From Buttiauxella agrestis (GTDB taxonomy: Bacteria; Pseudomonadota; Gammaproteobacteria; Enterobacterales; Enterobacteriaceae), in contig NZ_UIGI01000001.1 of assembly GCF_900446255.1 (NCBI RefSeq), forward strand, positions 2,382,763 through 2,446,762: 64,000 nt of DNA. The letters run 5' to 3'. The notes beneath the pieces are model-generated. The model worked only from the letters and a program-made list of their open reading frames with translations, was not told the origin of the DNA and did no database searches. Position numbers and translations under genes: made by a program. Each line of letters begins with the position of its first letter. Position 1 is the first letter of the stretch. Of this stretch, positions 1 through 9,994 are shown in pieces.

Positions 1-750
1 TTGATGACGTCGTTCAAAAGCTCGCAGGATGCGATTTCGCTGCATCCAACTATCTTCCCGCAGGCGTGGACACTGCAACATTACATCGACATTTTTAATC
101 CGCTCATTTTCCCGTTTTTGACCTATTTCAAAAACAGTCTGGTGGTGTCGTTAACGTCCTCCGCCATTGCGGTGCTGATTGGCATTCTTGGCGCGTATGC
201 ACTTTCTAAACTGCGCTTTAAAGGGCGCATGACCATCAATGCCAGTTTCTATGCGGTGTATATGTTTTCGGGAATTTTGCTGGTGGTGCCGCTATTCAAA
301 ATCATTACCGCCCTGGGAATTTATGACACCGAACTGGCGTTGATCATCACCATGGTGACGCAAACGCTGCCAACTGCCGTGTTTATGTTGAAAAGTTACT
401 TCGACACCATTCCTGACGAAATCGAAGAAGCGGCAATGATGGACGGCTTAAACCGCCTGCAAATCATCTTTTACATCACGGTGCCGTTGGCGATATCCGG
501 CCTGGTTTCGGTGTTTGTCTACTGCTTTATGGTGGCGTGGAACGACTATCTGTTTGCCTCTATTTTCCTCTCCAGTTCTGAAAACTTCACATTGCCAGTG
601 GGCCTGAGCACGCTGTTCAGTACGCCTGATTATGTGTGGGGAAGAATGATGGCCGCCTCATTAGTGACCGCATTACCGGTGGTGGTGATGTATGCGTTAT
701 CGGAACGGTTTATCAAAAGCGGCCTGACTGCAGGCGGCGTAAAAGGTTAA
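1..750 (+). CDS. ycjP: Sugar ABC transporter permease YcjP (5' end outside window)
   Basis: Inner-membrane permease of a CUT1-type ABC importer for an oligosaccharide, working with the binding protein YcjN, the second permease YcjO (both expected upstream) and the ATPase YcjV encoded further on. The 249 visible residues contain several hydrophobic segments and the cytoplasmic EAA loop near residues 140-160 (EEAAMMDGLNRLQ), which docks on the ATPase. The frame is open to the first base and the E. coli protein is about 280 residues, so the true start lies before the window; the TTG at base 1 is not taken as a start. It is the first visible gene of the ycj operon, 32 bases before ycjQ. Confidence 0.93.
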   Translation: MMTSFKSSQDAISLHPTIFPQAWTLQHYIDIFNPLIFPFLTYFKNSLVVSLTSSAIAVLIGILGAYALSKLRFKGRMTINASFYAVYMFSGILLVVPLFKIITALGIYDTELALIITMVTQTLPTAVFMLKSYFDTIPDEIEEAAMMDGLNRLQIIFYITVPLAISGLVSVFVYCFMVAWNDYLFASIFLSSSENFTLPVGLSTLFSTPDYVWGRMMAASLVTALPVVVMYALSERFIKSGLTAGGVKG

Positions 751-782
751 ACACCCAATAATTTAAATATCGGAGTTGAGCA

Positions 783-1832
783 ATGAAGAAGTTAATCGCA
801 AGCGCACCGCGCGTAGCCCAGTTAGTTGAGTATGAAGATCGCCCGGTACAGGCGCATGAAGTCAAAATTAAAGTCGCGTTTGGCGCACCAAAACACGGTA
901 CCGAAGTCGTGGATTTTCGCGGTGCCAGCCCGTTCATTGATGAGGAGTTCAACAGTGAGTGGAACCTGTTTGTCCCACGTGCTGAAGGGGCGGCTCGCGG
1001 CATCGAGTTTGGTAAATTTCAGCTCGGTAATATGGTGGTAGGTGAGGTGATAGAACGTGGTTCTGATGTTACCGACTACCAAATCGGCGACCAGGTTTGT
1101 ACTTATGGCCCATTGCAGGAAACGGTCATTGCGAATGCCGTAAACAACTATAAATTGCGCAAAATGCCCGCGGGTTCGAGCTGGAAAAATGCCGTCTGCT
1201 ACGACCCTGCACAGTTCGCCATGAGCGGCGTGCGTGACGGTAATGTTCGCGTAGGGGATTTTGTCGTGGTGGTGGGCCTCGGCGCCATTGGTCAGATTGC
1301 TGTCCAGTTGGCGAAGAAAGCGGGTGCCTCAATTGTCATTGGTGTCGATCCTATTGCGCATCGCTGCGAAATCGCCACACGCCACGGCGCAGATTTTTGC
1401 CTCAACCCGATAGGTACCGACGTCGGACTTGAAATCAAGAAAATCACCAACAAACTGGGCGCGGATGTGATTATCGAAACCAGCGGTAATGACCAGGCGC
1501 TGCAAGGTGCTCTGCGCGGCATCGCCTACGGCGGCACCATCTCTTACGTCGCTTTCGCCAAACCTTTCCATGACTTCAATCTCGGCCGCGAAGCACACTT
1601 CAACAACGCAAAAATCGTCTTTTCACGCGGCAGCAGCGAGCCAAATCCGGACTACCCACGTTGGGATCGCAAACGTATCGAAGAAACCTGCTGGGAACTG
1701 CTGATGAACGGCTATCTCAATTGCGAAGACCTGATTGACCCGGTCGTCACCTTCCACGACAGCGCGGAAAGCTACATGAAGTACGTCGATCAACACCCTG
1801 ACCTGAGCATCAAAATGGGCGTTTTATTTTAA
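783..1832 (+). CDS. ycjQ: D-guloside 4-dehydrogenase YcjQ
   Basis: Medium-chain dehydrogenase/reductase of 349 residues, almost colinear with E. coli YcjQ. In the published ycjQRS work it interconverts D-gulosides and 3-keto sugar intermediates with NAD(H). A Rossmann dinucleotide-binding motif GLGAIG sits at residues 165-170. The cysteine that usually ligands the catalytic zinc near residue 40 is not evident; the segment reads GAPKHGTEVVDF as in the E. coli protein. The ATG is preceded by GGAGTTGAGCA. It lies between the permease gene and ycjR, and acts with YcjR and YcjS to turn gulosides into glucosides. Confidence 0.93.
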   Translation: MKKLIASAPRVAQLVEYEDRPVQAHEVKIKVAFGAPKHGTEVVDFRGASPFIDEEFNSEWNLFVPRAEGAARGIEFGKFQLGNMVVGEVIERGSDVTDYQIGDQVCTYGPLQETVIANAVNNYKLRKMPAGSSWKNAVCYDPAQFAMSGVRDGNVRVGDFVVVVGLGAIGQIAVQLAKKAGASIVIGVDPIAHRCEIATRHGADFCLNPIGTDVGLEIKKITNKLGADVIIETSGNDQALQGALRGIAYGGTISYVAFAKPFHDFNLGREAHFNNAKIVFSRGSSEPNPDYPRWDRKRIEETCWELLMNGYLNCEDLIDPVVTFHDSAESYMKYVDQHPDLSIKMGVLF

Positions 1833-1850
1833 TTTAAAAGGACTTAAATC

Positions 1851-2639
1851 ATGAAAATCGGTACTCAAAATCAGGCGTTTTTCCCGACAGATATTCTGGA
1901 AAAGTTTAAATATATTAAAGCCATGGGCTTCGACGGCTTTGAAATCGACGGCAAGCTATTGGTGGAAAACGTTCAGGCGGTCAAAGCCGCAATTGCTGAA
2001 ACCGGTCTACCCGTGACCACGGCTTGTGGCGGCTACGATGGCTGGGTTGGTGATTTTATTGAAGAACGCCGCCTTAACGGGCTGCAACAGATCGCCCGCA
2101 TTCTGGAAGCGTTGGCAGAAGTTGGCGGCAAGGGGATTGTGGTTCCTGCGGCGTGGGGCATGTTTACCTATCGTTTGCCGCCGATGAACTCACCGCGCAG
2201 TCAGGCGGGTGACCGTAAAGCCGTGAGTGATTCTCTGCGTTATCTGGATGAAGTTGCCGCGCGTACCGGCACAAAGGTGTACCTCGAACCGCTCAACCGT
2301 TATCAGGATCATATGATCAATACCCTGGCGGATGCGCGCTCTTATATCGAAGAAAACCAACTCAAACATACGCAAATCATCGGCGACTTCTATCACATGA
2401 ATATTGAAGAAGACGATATCAGCCTGGCGTTCCATACAAACCGCGATTTGTTGGGCCATGTGCATATTGCCGACAATCACCGCTACCAGCCGGGAAGCGG
2501 CAGCATCGATTTCCATAAACACTTCGAGCAGCTTCGCGCCGATGGCTATGACGGATACATCGTCTACGAAGGCCGCATTCGTGCGGAAAATCCGGCAGCG
2601 GCATATCAGCAATCGCTGCAATTTTTGCGTACCTGTTAA
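1851..2639 (+). CDS. ycjR: 3-dehydro-D-guloside 4-epimerase YcjR
   Basis: Sugar epimerase/isomerase of the xylose-isomerase-like TIM-barrel family, 262 residues as in E. coli. In the known ycjQRS pathway it epimerises the 3-keto intermediate at C4 between the guloside and glucoside series. Family metal-ligand motifs are visible in order: YLEPLNRY near residue 145 (a Glu ligand), GDFYHMNIEE near 180 (Asp and His), HVHIADNHR near 205 and YEGRI near the C-terminus. It follows ycjQ by 18 bases with AAAAGGA before the ATG, and precedes ycjS by 13 bases, so it belongs to the same transcript. Confidence 0.93.
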   Translation: MKIGTQNQAFFPTDILEKFKYIKAMGFDGFEIDGKLLVENVQAVKAAIAETGLPVTTACGGYDGWVGDFIEERRLNGLQQIARILEALAEVGGKGIVVPAAWGMFTYRLPPMNSPRSQAGDRKAVSDSLRYLDEVAARTGTKVYLEPLNRYQDHMINTLADARSYIEENQLKHTQIIGDFYHMNIEEDDISLAFHTNRDLLGHVHIADNHRYQPGSGSIDFHKHFEQLRADGYDGYIVYEGRIRAENPAAAYQQSLQFLRTC

Positions 2640-2652
2640 GAGGCAACGTGAG

Positions 2653-3693
2653 ATGAGTCGAAAACTCAGGGTGGCGATTATCGGTGGCGGCCAGGTCGCA
2701 GAAACCGTACATGCGTCGTATTACCTGACCCGAAGCGAACTGGAACTGGTGGCTGTCGTCGACAGCAATATCGAGCGAGCGCAGTCCCTGGCAAATCGCC
2801 TGGGGGTTGCACATGCATTCGCAGATGCGGATGAAATGTATCGCCAGTGCCAGCCGGATATCATCAGTGTGTGTACACCGAACCGTTTTCACCATCAGCA
2901 TGTTATGCAGGCGCTGGAAAACGGCTGCCATGTGATGTGTGAAAAACCGCCAGCGATGACGCCGGAAGAGGCCGCTGAAATGCGCGACGCCGCGCGTAAA
3001 ACCGGGAAAGTGCTGGCTTACGATTTCCACCACCGTTTTGCCAGCGACACGCAGTTTTTACGAGAACAAGTGGTCGCCGGTACGCTGGGTGAAATTTATG
3101 TCACCACCGCAAAAGCGTTGCGCCGTTGTGGTGTGCCCGGCTGGGGCGCGTTTACCAACAAAGAGTTGCAGGGCGGCGGGCCGTTAATTGATATCGGCAT
3201 TCATATGCTTGATGCGGCCATGTACGTGCTGGGATTCCCGGCGGTGAAGCGCGTTTATGCTCATTCATTCCAGAAACTCGGCACGCTCAAACATAGCGGG
3301 CAATTTGGTGAGTGGGACCCGAAAACCTACACCGTTGAAGACGCGCTGTTTGCCACTATTGAGTTCCGCAACGGGGGTATCTTGCGACTGGAAACCTCGT
3401 TCGCACTGAATATAGAACCGGTGTCGGTGATGAACGTTGAGTTCTGCGGCGTGAATGCAGGTGCAACGCTGTTCCCGGCACATATCTATCAGGATGAAGC
3501 GGGTAAGTTAGTGACGTTGTCACAACGTGAAAGTGCAGACACTGAACGCCACTTCAAAAGTATGCGTGCCTTTGTTGATCATGTGCTTGGCGCACCGGTC
3601 AGCATCGCGGATGCAGAACAAGGGTATCTTATTCAGCAACTGGTCGCGGCCATTTATCGCGCAGCAGAATCAGGAGAGAGCATAGATTTATGA
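2653..3693 (+). CDS. ycjS: D-glucoside 3-dehydrogenase YcjS
   Basis: NAD-dependent oxidoreductase of the Gfo/Idh/MocA family, 346 residues. It oxidises C3 of D-glucosides in the YcjQRS pathway. The N-terminal Rossmann motif IGGGQVAE lies at about residues 11-18 and the family signature CEKPPAM near residue 97. The open frame runs back into ycjR, but the start is set at the ATG preceded by GAGGCAACGTGAG, giving MSRKLRVAIIGGG and a length matching the family. Its stop overlaps the ycjT start (ATGA), which implies translational coupling. Confidence 0.92.
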   Translation: MSRKLRVAIIGGGQVAETVHASYYLTRSELELVAVVDSNIERAQSLANRLGVAHAFADADEMYRQCQPDIISVCTPNRFHHQHVMQALENGCHVMCEKPPAMTPEEAAEMRDAARKTGKVLAYDFHHRFASDTQFLREQVVAGTLGEIYVTTAKALRRCGVPGWGAFTNKELQGGGPLIDIGIHMLDAAMYVLGFPAVKRVYAHSFQKLGTLKHSGQFGEWDPKTYTVEDALFATIEFRNGGILRLETSFALNIEPVSVMNVEFCGVNAGATLFPAHIYQDEAGKLVTLSQRESADTERHFKSMRAFVDHVLGAPVSIADAEQGYLIQQLVAAIYRAAESGESIDL

Positions 3694-5972
3694 GCACTCT
3701 CACAAGGCTTCAGGAGCCGCAATTTAGCCCCCATACGCTGAATAAATTTGCCACTTTAATGACGGCGGGTAACGGCTATCTTGGCCTACGCGCCTGTCAT
3801 GAAGAAGCGTATACCGATCAGACTCGCGGCATGTATCTGGCGGGCTTTTACCATCGCAGCTCGCCACTTGAAACGACGGAACTGGTGAACTTGCCAGACA
3901 TCCTGCAGATGCGCATCGAACTGGATGGTGAAATCTTCACGCTGTTGGCAGGCCAAGTCATGGAATACCAGCGCGAGCTGGATTTTGCCACCGGAGAGCT
4001 GCGCCGCAACGTGCTGTGGCTGGCCCCAAACGGCAAGCGTTATCGAATCGAATGCCAGCGGTTTTTATCTGCCGCGCAGCACTCGCTGGTTTGTTCACGC
4101 ATCGCCATTACACCGCTGGATAGCGAAGCTACAGTCACAATCAGCACCGGAATCGATGCCACGCAAACCAACTCTGGCCGCCAACACCTGGATGAAACCA
4201 GCGTTCGCGTCTTCGAGCAGCGTTACTTGCAAGGCTGCTATCGCACGCTCGATGGCAGCAACGAAGTGATTATCAGCAGTTATTGCGCGCTACCATCTGA
4301 AAGTCACAGCAGTTTTTATGCGAAAAACCGCCGTCTGACACAGCACTGTAGCGGCCTGGTCGCCCAGGGTGAGGCTTTCAGCCTGGTGAAAACTAGCTGG
4401 ATTGCCAGCTCGCTTGATAAAAACTATCGCGCTGAAACCTGCGCGGAACACGCACTGCAAAACCTGATGCAATGCGTTGAATGCGGGTACGAACAGCTTC
4501 TTGCGCAGTCAGCTCAGGTCTGGGATGGCTACTGGCAGCGTAGTCGCGTGAAGCTCGAGAGCATGAATGAAGAAGATCAAATCGCGCTGGATTTCGCGTT
4601 GTACCATCTTTTCGCCATGACGCCCGTTCACAACGAGCGCTGTAGCATTGCCGCCAAAGGGCTGACGGGCGAGGGCTATAAAGGCCATGTTTTCTGGGAT
4701 ACCGAAGTTTTCCTGCTGCCATTTCATTTAATGACTCAGCCACATATTGCCCGCCAGTTACTGAGTTACCGTTGGCATAACTTGCGTGGTGGGCAGAAAA
4801 AAGCACGGGAAAACGGCTGGCGAGGCGCGCTATTCCCGTGGGAGAGCGCGTGGACGGGTGAAGAGGAAACACCTGAGTTTGCTGCAATCAATATCCGCAC
4901 GGGTTTGCGCCAGAAGGTTGCTTCGGCGCTGGCGGAACACCATCTTGTCGCTGATATTGCCTGGGCTGTTGATGCGTATTATCAGGTAACTGCCGACGAA
5001 GTTTTCATGCGCGAACGCGGAGTGACGCTGCTTCTGGAAACCGCACGATTCTGGATAAGCCGGGCGGTGAACGTGAATGGAAGGCTGGAACTGCACGATG
5101 TTATCGGCCCGGATGAATACACCGAGCATGTTGATAACAACGCGTACACCAATTATCTGGCATTCCACAACGTCGAGCGGGCAAGGCACTATGTGCAGCA
5201 ATTCGGCATTCAGGACGCTGCATTTGCCAGTGCCGCGGATGATTTTCTGGTACGCCTTTGGCTACCACCTGCCAATGAGCAGAACCTGATTGAGCAAGAC
5301 GACACCTTCTTCAGTAAACCGACTATCGATCTCACGCGTTACAAACAGCAGCAGGGAACGCAGGCGATTTTGCTCGATTATTCACGCGCTGAAGTTAACG
5401 AGATGCAAATCCTCAAACAGGCTGATGTGGTGATGCTCACTTACATGTTGCCGTGGCGTTTTACGGCTGAACAACTGGAGGCGAATCTTGGGTACTACGA
5501 ACCACGGACGATTCACGACTCGTCACTGAGCAAAGCTATTCATGGTGTGATTGCCGCACGTTGTCACCGAGTCAATCAAGCTTACGAATTTTGGCAGCAG
5601 GCAGGCCTTATTGACCTCGGCGACGATCCGCACAGCTGTGACGACGGCATTCATGCGGCCGCAACGGGCGCAATCTGGCTGGGCGCGGTGCAAGGGTTTG
5701 TTGGGTTAACCGTCGAACAGGGCGAACTTCACCTAAACCCACGAATGCCCGCGCAGTGGCAATCTGTCGCGCTGCCGTTTTTCTGGCAAGGAACACAAAT
5801 TCATCTGATGTTAACTCACCAGCACGTCACAATTTCTGGCGCGCAAAATACACCGCTAACCCTTTGGTTAGGTGGAAAGCACGTCTCATTTGTTGGTACA
5901 CAAACGTTTTTACTGGCTGAGTTTTTTGCACCTGTGAATGGGAGCGGTACCACGAAAGGGGCGGAACAATGA
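3690..5972 (+). CDS. ycjT: Kojibiose phosphorylase YcjT (GH65)
   Basis: Glycoside hydrolase family 65 phosphorylase, 760 residues (E. coli YcjT about 755). E. coli YcjT was shown to phosphorolyse kojibiose to glucose and beta-glucose-1-phosphate. The catalytic segment reads [16 protein letters not shown], with the likely general acid Glu near residue 476, and the phosphate/substrate segment [14 protein letters not shown] lies near residue 385. It is coupled to ycjS upstream and ycjU downstream by four-base ATGA overlaps, so phosphorylase and mutase are made together and their reactions are consecutive. Confidence 0.94.
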   Translation: MSTLTRLQEPQFSPHTLNKFATLMTAGNGYLGLRACHEEAYTDQTRGMYLAGFYHRSSPLETTELVNLPDILQMRIELDGEIFTLLAGQVMEYQRELDFATGELRRNVLWLAPNGKRYRIECQRFLSAAQHSLVCSRIAITPLDSEATVTISTGIDATQTNSGRQHLDETSVRVFEQRYLQGCYRTLDGSNEVIISSYCALPSESHSSFYAKNRRLTQHCSGLVAQGEAFSLVKTSWIASSLDKNYRAETCAEHALQNLMQCVECGYEQLLAQSAQVWDGYWQRSRVKLESMNEEDQIALDFALYHLFAMTPVHNERCSIAAKGLTGEGYKGHVFWDTEVFLLPFHLMTQPHIARQLLSYRWHNLRGGQKKARENGWRGALFPWESAWTGEEETPEFAAINIRTGLRQKVASALAEHHLVADIAWAVDAYYQVTADEVFMRERGVTLLLETARFWISRAVNVNGRLELHDVIGPDEYTEHVDNNAYTNYLAFHNVERARHYVQQFGIQDAAFASAADDFLVRLWLPPANEQNLIEQDDTFFSKPTIDLTRYKQQQGTQAILLDYSRAEVNEMQILKQADVVMLTYMLPWRFTAEQLEANLGYYEPRTIHDSSLSKAIHGVIAARCHRVNQAYEFWQQAGLIDLGDDPHSCDDGIHAAATGAIWLGAVQGFVGLTVEQGELHLNPRMPAQWQSVALPFFWQGTQIHLMLTHQHVTISGAQNTPLTLWLGGKHVSFVGTQTFLLAEFFAPVNGSGTTKGAEQ

Positions 5973-6646
5973 AACCTCAGGCGGTTATCTTTGATTTAGA
6001 TGGCGTGGTGACGGACACCGCCCATCTGCATTTCCTCGCCTGGCAACGTATCGCTCATGAGATAGGTATTGCGATTGACGAGCAGATAAACGAGCAGCTT
6101 AAAGGCATCAGTCGCATGGGTTCTCTGGAGAGAATCTTGCGTTGCGGTGGGGCAGAACATCGCTACAGCGCGCAGGATAAACATCGCCTGGCGGAGCGCA
6201 AAAATGCGTTCTACGTCACCTCCCTTCAGCAATTGAATCCGAAGTCGGTGTTGCCTGGCATTGCGGCATTGCTCGAAGAACTTCATCGGCAGCATGTGCG
6301 CGTTGGTCTGGCGTCGGTTTCGCTAAATGCTCCACGCATTCTTGAGGCGCTCGGTTTAGTCGAGCAATTTGATTTCTGTGCCGATGCCAGCCGAATTCAG
6401 CGCTCAAAACCCGATCCCGAAATTTTCATCGCCGCCTGTGCGGGGCTGGGTGTTGCACCCGCTAACTGCATCGGAATCGAGGATGCTCAGGCAGGAATCG
6501 AAGCGATTAACGCAAGCGGCATGCTTTCAGTAGGAATTGGTGCGCAGCTCTTAAACGCTGATTTATTGCTGCCAGATACCGCGCAACTGAACTGGCCGCT
6601 TCTGCAAACATTCTGGCTAACCCAACATAGCGTGAACGCTGTGTGA
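5969..6646 (+). CDS. ycjU: Beta-phosphoglucomutase YcjU
   Basis: HAD-superfamily phosphomutase, 225 residues, converting the beta-glucose-1-phosphate released by YcjT to glucose-6-phosphate through a beta-glucose-1,6-bisphosphate intermediate. The nucleophile motif DLDGVVTD occupies residues 9-16, with Asp9 as phosphoacceptor and Asp11 as general acid/base. Later HAD motifs are visible: SVSLNAP (Ser, motif II), RSKPDPEIF (Lys, motif III) and [10 protein letters not shown] (acidic motif IV). It starts in a four-base overlap with ycjT and ends 15 bases before ycjV. Confidence 0.94.
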   Translation: MKPQAVIFDLDGVVTDTAHLHFLAWQRIAHEIGIAIDEQINEQLKGISRMGSLERILRCGGAEHRYSAQDKHRLAERKNAFYVTSLQQLNPKSVLPGIAALLEELHRQHVRVGLASVSLNAPRILEALGLVEQFDFCADASRIQRSKPDPEIFIAACAGLGVAPANCIGIEDAQAGIEAINASGMLSVGIGAQLLNADLLLPDTAQLNWPLLQTFWLTQHSVNAV

Positions 6647-6661
6647 GAAAAGGAACACGTG

Positions 6662-7741
6662 ATGGCACAACTCTCGTTGAAGCACATTCAGAAAATTTAT
6701 AATAACCATGTTCATGTGGTGAAAGATTTCACTCTCGAAATCGAAGACAAAGAATTTATCGTCTTTGTGGGACCTTCTGGCTGCGGAAAATCCACAACTT
6801 TACGCATGATTGCCGGGCTTGAGGAGATTAGCGGCGGCGAGCTGCTGATTGACGGCGTATGCATGAACGATGTTCCTGCAAAATCGCGCGGTATCGCCAT
6901 GGTGTTCCAAAACTACGCGCTATACCCGCATATGTCGGTCTACGACAACATGGCATTTGGCCTGAAAATGCAGAAACTGGATGCCAAAATAATTGATGAA
7001 CGCGTGCAGTGGGCAGCTTCAATTCTGGGGTTGAAAACCTATCTGGACCGCAAACCGGCGGCACTTTCCGGCGGGCAGCGCCAGCGTGTCGCGTTGGGGC
7101 GCGCCATTGTGCGCGAAGCGGGCGTGTTCCTGATGGATGAACCGCTCTCAAACCTCGATGCCAGACTGCGCGTACAAATGCGTGCAGAAATTAGCAAACT
7201 GCATCAAAAGCTGAACACCACCATGATTTACGTCACTCATGATCAAACCGAAGCCATGACTATGGCGACGCGTATCGTGATTATGAAAGACGGTATTATT
7301 CAGCAGGTCGGGGCGCCGAAAACCGTTTATAACCATCCCGCCAATATGTTTGTTGCCGGTTTTATTGGTTCTCCATCCATGAATTTCATCCGTGGAACGC
7401 TGGATAACGGCCATTTTGTTACCGAAACGCTGAAACTTGCGATACCCGAAGATAAATATGCGGCATTAAAGCTCGCGGACTACCAGCATAAACCGGTGAT
7501 ATTAGGGATTCGTCCGGAAGATATTTTGCCTTCACCAAAAGAAGCGGGTGTGGACGCTCATATTACGGTTGCCGAACTCACCGGAGCTGAATTTATGTTA
7601 TATGCCACAGTGGGCGGGCATGAATTAACGCTACGAGCCAATTCAGATGTTGATTATCGGGCAGCGCAAAATATAAAAATTACCTTTGATATGAATAAAA
7701 GTCATTTTTTTGACGCTGAAACCGAATGCGCCATTAAGTAA
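6662..7741 (+). CDS. ycjV: Sugar ABC transporter ATP-binding protein YcjV
   Basis: ATPase of the MalK/UgpC class, 359 residues, energising the YcjN-O-P sugar importer. Walker A GPSGCGKST is at residues 37-45, the signature LSGGQRQRVALGRA near 133, Walker B VFLMDEPLSNLD near 155 and the H-loop YVTHDQTEAM near 190; a C-terminal OB-type regulatory domain follows. The ATG at 6662 is preferred over the GTG three bases earlier because AGGA at 6651-6654 is then seven bases away. The copy is full length, whereas I recall ycjV in E. coli K-12 being annotated as a pseudogene. Confidence 0.93.
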   Translation: MAQLSLKHIQKIYNNHVHVVKDFTLEIEDKEFIVFVGPSGCGKSTTLRMIAGLEEISGGELLIDGVCMNDVPAKSRGIAMVFQNYALYPHMSVYDNMAFGLKMQKLDAKIIDERVQWAASILGLKTYLDRKPAALSGGQRQRVALGRAIVREAGVFLMDEPLSNLDARLRVQMRAEISKLHQKLNTTMIYVTHDQTEAMTMATRIVIMKDGIIQQVGAPKTVYNHPANMFVAGFIGSPSMNFIRGTLDNGHFVTETLKLAIPEDKYAALKLADYQHKPVILGIRPEDILPSPKEAGVDAHITVAELTGAEFMLYATVGGHELTLRANSDVDYRAAQNIKITFDMNKSHFFDAETECAIK

Positions 7742-7761
7742 ACAAATAATACTGTACCCTG

Positions 7762-7779
7762 CCGGGAAGTCATTCCCGG
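7762..7779 (+). terminator. Hairpin between ycjV and ompG
   Basis: A 7-base-pair stem (CCGGGAA / TTCCCGG, loop GTCA) lies just after the ycjV stop and is followed by a T-rich stretch (TTTCTTAGTTGTTTTT). It may end the ycj transcript or act as a partial terminator lowering readthrough into ompG, which starts 31 bases downstream. Confidence 0.55.
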
Positions 7780-7809
7780 TTTCTTAGTTGTTTTTGACAA
7801 GGAAATCAA

Positions 7810-8721
7810 ATGAAAAAGATAATTCAATGCGCAGCGCTTATCGCCTGTGCCGGGCCTCTTTATGTTCATTCCGCAGAAACTGATGCATGGCATTACAATA
7901 TAGGTGCCATGTATGAAATAGAAAATGTTGAAGGGCAGGCGGATGATAAAGACGGGCTTTATGAGCCATCGGTCTATTTCAATGCCAGCTACGGGGCGTG
8001 GACTATCTCGATGACGATGTATCAGGAAGGTTCTGCTGACTATAGTAATTTCACGCGTGGCACTTATTTCAATCGTCCTGAATTAGATATTCGCTATCAG
8101 ATTGTTGATAATGATGCATGGTCATTGGGTTTCACCGGGGGGCTTCGTAATTACGGTTATCACTTTAAAAATGATGACGGATCTAATAACGGAACTGCTA
8201 ATACCCAACGTTATAAATTCCAGCCTGACTGGAATGTGAATATCAACAATGACTGGAGCTTTAGCGGTTGGTTAGCCTACTATCGTTTTGATAACGATCT
8301 TGACCAAACCGGGTACTCTGATAGCCGCGTTGAAACGGAAACTGGATTTACCTGGAAAATCAATGAAACCGTTTCTGTGCGTACTAACTATTATTTGGAA
8401 CGTGGATTTAACACCGAAAGCGATAAAAATAACGGTGAGTTCTCAACGCAGGAAATACGCGCTTATCTGCCGATTACTTTAGGGAATACCACCTTAACGC
8501 CTTACACCCGACTGGGGCTGGATCGCTGGACAAACTGGGACTGGTCTGAAGATATTTATCGCGAAGACCACGACTATAACCGCCTGGGTCTGCTCTATGC
8601 TTACGATTTCCAGAACGGCCTGTCAATGACGCTGGAATATGCCTACGAGTGGGAAAACCATGACGAAGGTGAGAACGATACATTCCATTACGCTGGCATT
8701 GGTGTGAATTACGCATTCTGA
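7810..8721 (+). CDS. ompG: Outer membrane porin OmpG
   Basis: Monomeric 14-stranded beta-barrel porin of 303 residues (E. coli OmpG 301) that admits mono-, di- and trisaccharides. A Sec signal peptide of about 22 residues ends at HSA-ET, followed by a mature start very like OmpG (HYNIGAMYEIENVEG) and alternating aromatic strand residues to the terminal Phe (GVNYAF). It sits at the end of the ycj uptake operon, as in E. coli, which fits a role in letting the substrate of the YcjNOPV importer across the outer membrane. Confidence 0.95.
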   Translation: MKKIIQCAALIACAGPLYVHSAETDAWHYNIGAMYEIENVEGQADDKDGLYEPSVYFNASYGAWTISMTMYQEGSADYSNFTRGTYFNRPELDIRYQIVDNDAWSLGFTGGLRNYGYHFKNDDGSNNGTANTQRYKFQPDWNVNINNDWSFSGWLAYYRFDNDLDQTGYSDSRVETETGFTWKINETVSVRTNYYLERGFNTESDKNNGEFSTQEIRAYLPITLGNTTLTPYTRLGLDRWTNWDWSEDIYREDHDYNRLGLLYAYDFQNGLSMTLEYAYEWENHDEGENDTFHYAGIGVNYAF

Positions 8722-8738
8722 GTTGTAAGCAATTCAAC

Positions 8739-8759
8739 TGGCGGGTGGTAATCCCGCCA
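8739..8759 (+). terminator. Hairpin between convergent ompG and ycjW
   Basis: An inverted repeat with a 7-base-pair GC-rich stem (TGGCGGG / CCCGCCA, 7-base loop) lies in the gap between two genes that point at each other. No run of T follows on either strand, so intrinsic termination is only suggested. Confidence 0.4.
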
Positions 8760-8802
8760 ATTGCTCTAGCATGGTAAACCTAATTCACCCGCCTCATTTA
8801 GA

Positions 8803-9813
8803 TCAAGCAATAGAGTCTGTCAAAGATATTGTTGTTGGGATGATTGTTCTGCCCGGAGCTGCTTTCCCTGTTATTTTATCAAACAACAAGGCACTGCCTG
8901 CGGTACCTAATTCAAGCGTAGGCACTTCGATTCCACCGGGCGGCGGGGAAAGTAAAAAACTGAGCATGTCATTGCTATAACCCACAACAGATAATTGCTC
9001 GGGTATTTTGATTCCTTTATCTTGCGCGATACGGTAGATGCTCATTAGCTTCAGGCTATCTGTGGCAAATATTGCTTCTGGGATATTCTCCCCGCTTAAC
9101 AATTTCTGCGTGGCTTCAAGCGCTGTTTCATTGGTATAACCACCATCGACGATCCATTCATCAGGCAGGTTAATATTTTGCTGATGCAGGCAATCTTTAA
9201 ACCCTGCAAGGCGATCGACCGAGACATGATAATCGAGCGGGGCATGCAGACAGGCAATCTTACGATGCCCTTTATTGAGCAGCGTTTGTGTCAGCGCGAT
9301 ACTGTCGTGGTAATTATCGGTGTCGACTGAACAAACATGCTTGAATTCACCGTCAACTTTACCAATGACAACCACCGGAATAGCGTATTGATCTAACTCT
9401 TCAAAAAATGATTCATCGGTCGGTGAACTGAGCATAATTATGCCCTTAATCATTTTCTGTTTGATTTTACTGACGCACTTTTGCAGGTCTTCTTTACTAT
9501 TTTTGGAGGTTTGCAAAATGACGTCAAAACCTTCCAGTTCTGCGCGAGCCGTAATTGCGTGCAACACTTCAGAGAAAAAGGGATTTCCCGCCGTGGTTTT
9601 GGTTGAGCGCGTGGAGATCACCATAATCGCATCAAAGCCAGAAGACGTTAGCCCTCGGGCTAATTTATTCGGCTGATAATTTAACTCTTCAATCGCTTTT
9701 AAAACACGTTCGAGCGCTTCCGGGGAAATATTGGTCTGCTTATTGAGCACGCGCGATACGGTGGATTTGGAAACATTCGCCAAACGGGCAATATCATAAA
9801 TGGTGGGCGACAT
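8803..9813 (-). CDS. ycjW: LacI-family transcriptional regulator YcjW
   Basis: LacI/GalR repressor of 336 residues, presumed local regulator of the ycj-ompG operon. The N-terminal helix-turn-helix is [19 protein letters not shown] (residues 5-23), followed by the hinge helix region [10 protein letters not shown] and a periplasmic-binding-protein-like sensor domain. The open frame extends 17 codons upstream, but MSPTIYDIA at 9813 matches the conserved family start and is used here. It is transcribed towards ompG and away from ycjX. The E. coli protein is 332 residues. Confidence 0.93.
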   Translation of the reverse strand: MSPTIYDIARLANVSKSTVSRVLNKQTNISPEALERVLKAIEELNYQPNKLARGLTSSGFDAIMVISTRSTKTTAGNPFFSEVLHAITARAELEGFDVILQTSKNSKEDLQKCVSKIKQKMIKGIIMLSSPTDESFFEELDQYAIPVVVIGKVDGEFKHVCSVDTDNYHDSIALTQTLLNKGHRKIACLHAPLDYHVSVDRLAGFKDCLHQQNINLPDEWIVDGGYTNETALEATQKLLSGENIPEAIFATDSLKLMSIYRIAQDKGIKIPEQLSVVGYSNDMLSFLLSPPPGGIEVPTLELGTAGSALLFDKITGKAAPGRTIIPTTISLTDSIA

Positions 9814-9924
9814 GACTGAACCGGTCCTGTTCTGCGCCAAAAGATAACGCATATTACTGAACACGTAACGGGCTGTCTATTGGCGATGCGTCAGTGTAAA
9901 TAGGTGTAAAATGATTCTATGTCC

Positions 9925-9950
9925 TTTGATTTATCACCATTTACCCCCAT
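9925..9950 (+). promoter_or_regulatory. Putative sigma-32 promoter of ycjXF
   Basis: TTTGAT at 9925-9930 and the heat-shock -10 element CCCCAT at 9945-9950 are separated by 14 bases and lie 45 bases before the ycjX ATG. The -10 agrees well with the sigma-32 consensus CCCCATNT; the -35 (CTTGAA consensus) is only partly matched. ycjX is a known heat-shock gene in E. coli. Confidence 0.55.
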
Positions 9951-9994
9951 AACCTTTCTCATTAAAGTCACAGACGGGTGCTGCCAGGACGCAT

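Noticed and set aside
2419-3033. Long antisense frame inside ycjR-ycjS
   Set aside because: It lies opposite two well-supported genes, shows no recognisable domain and has shadow-frame composition.
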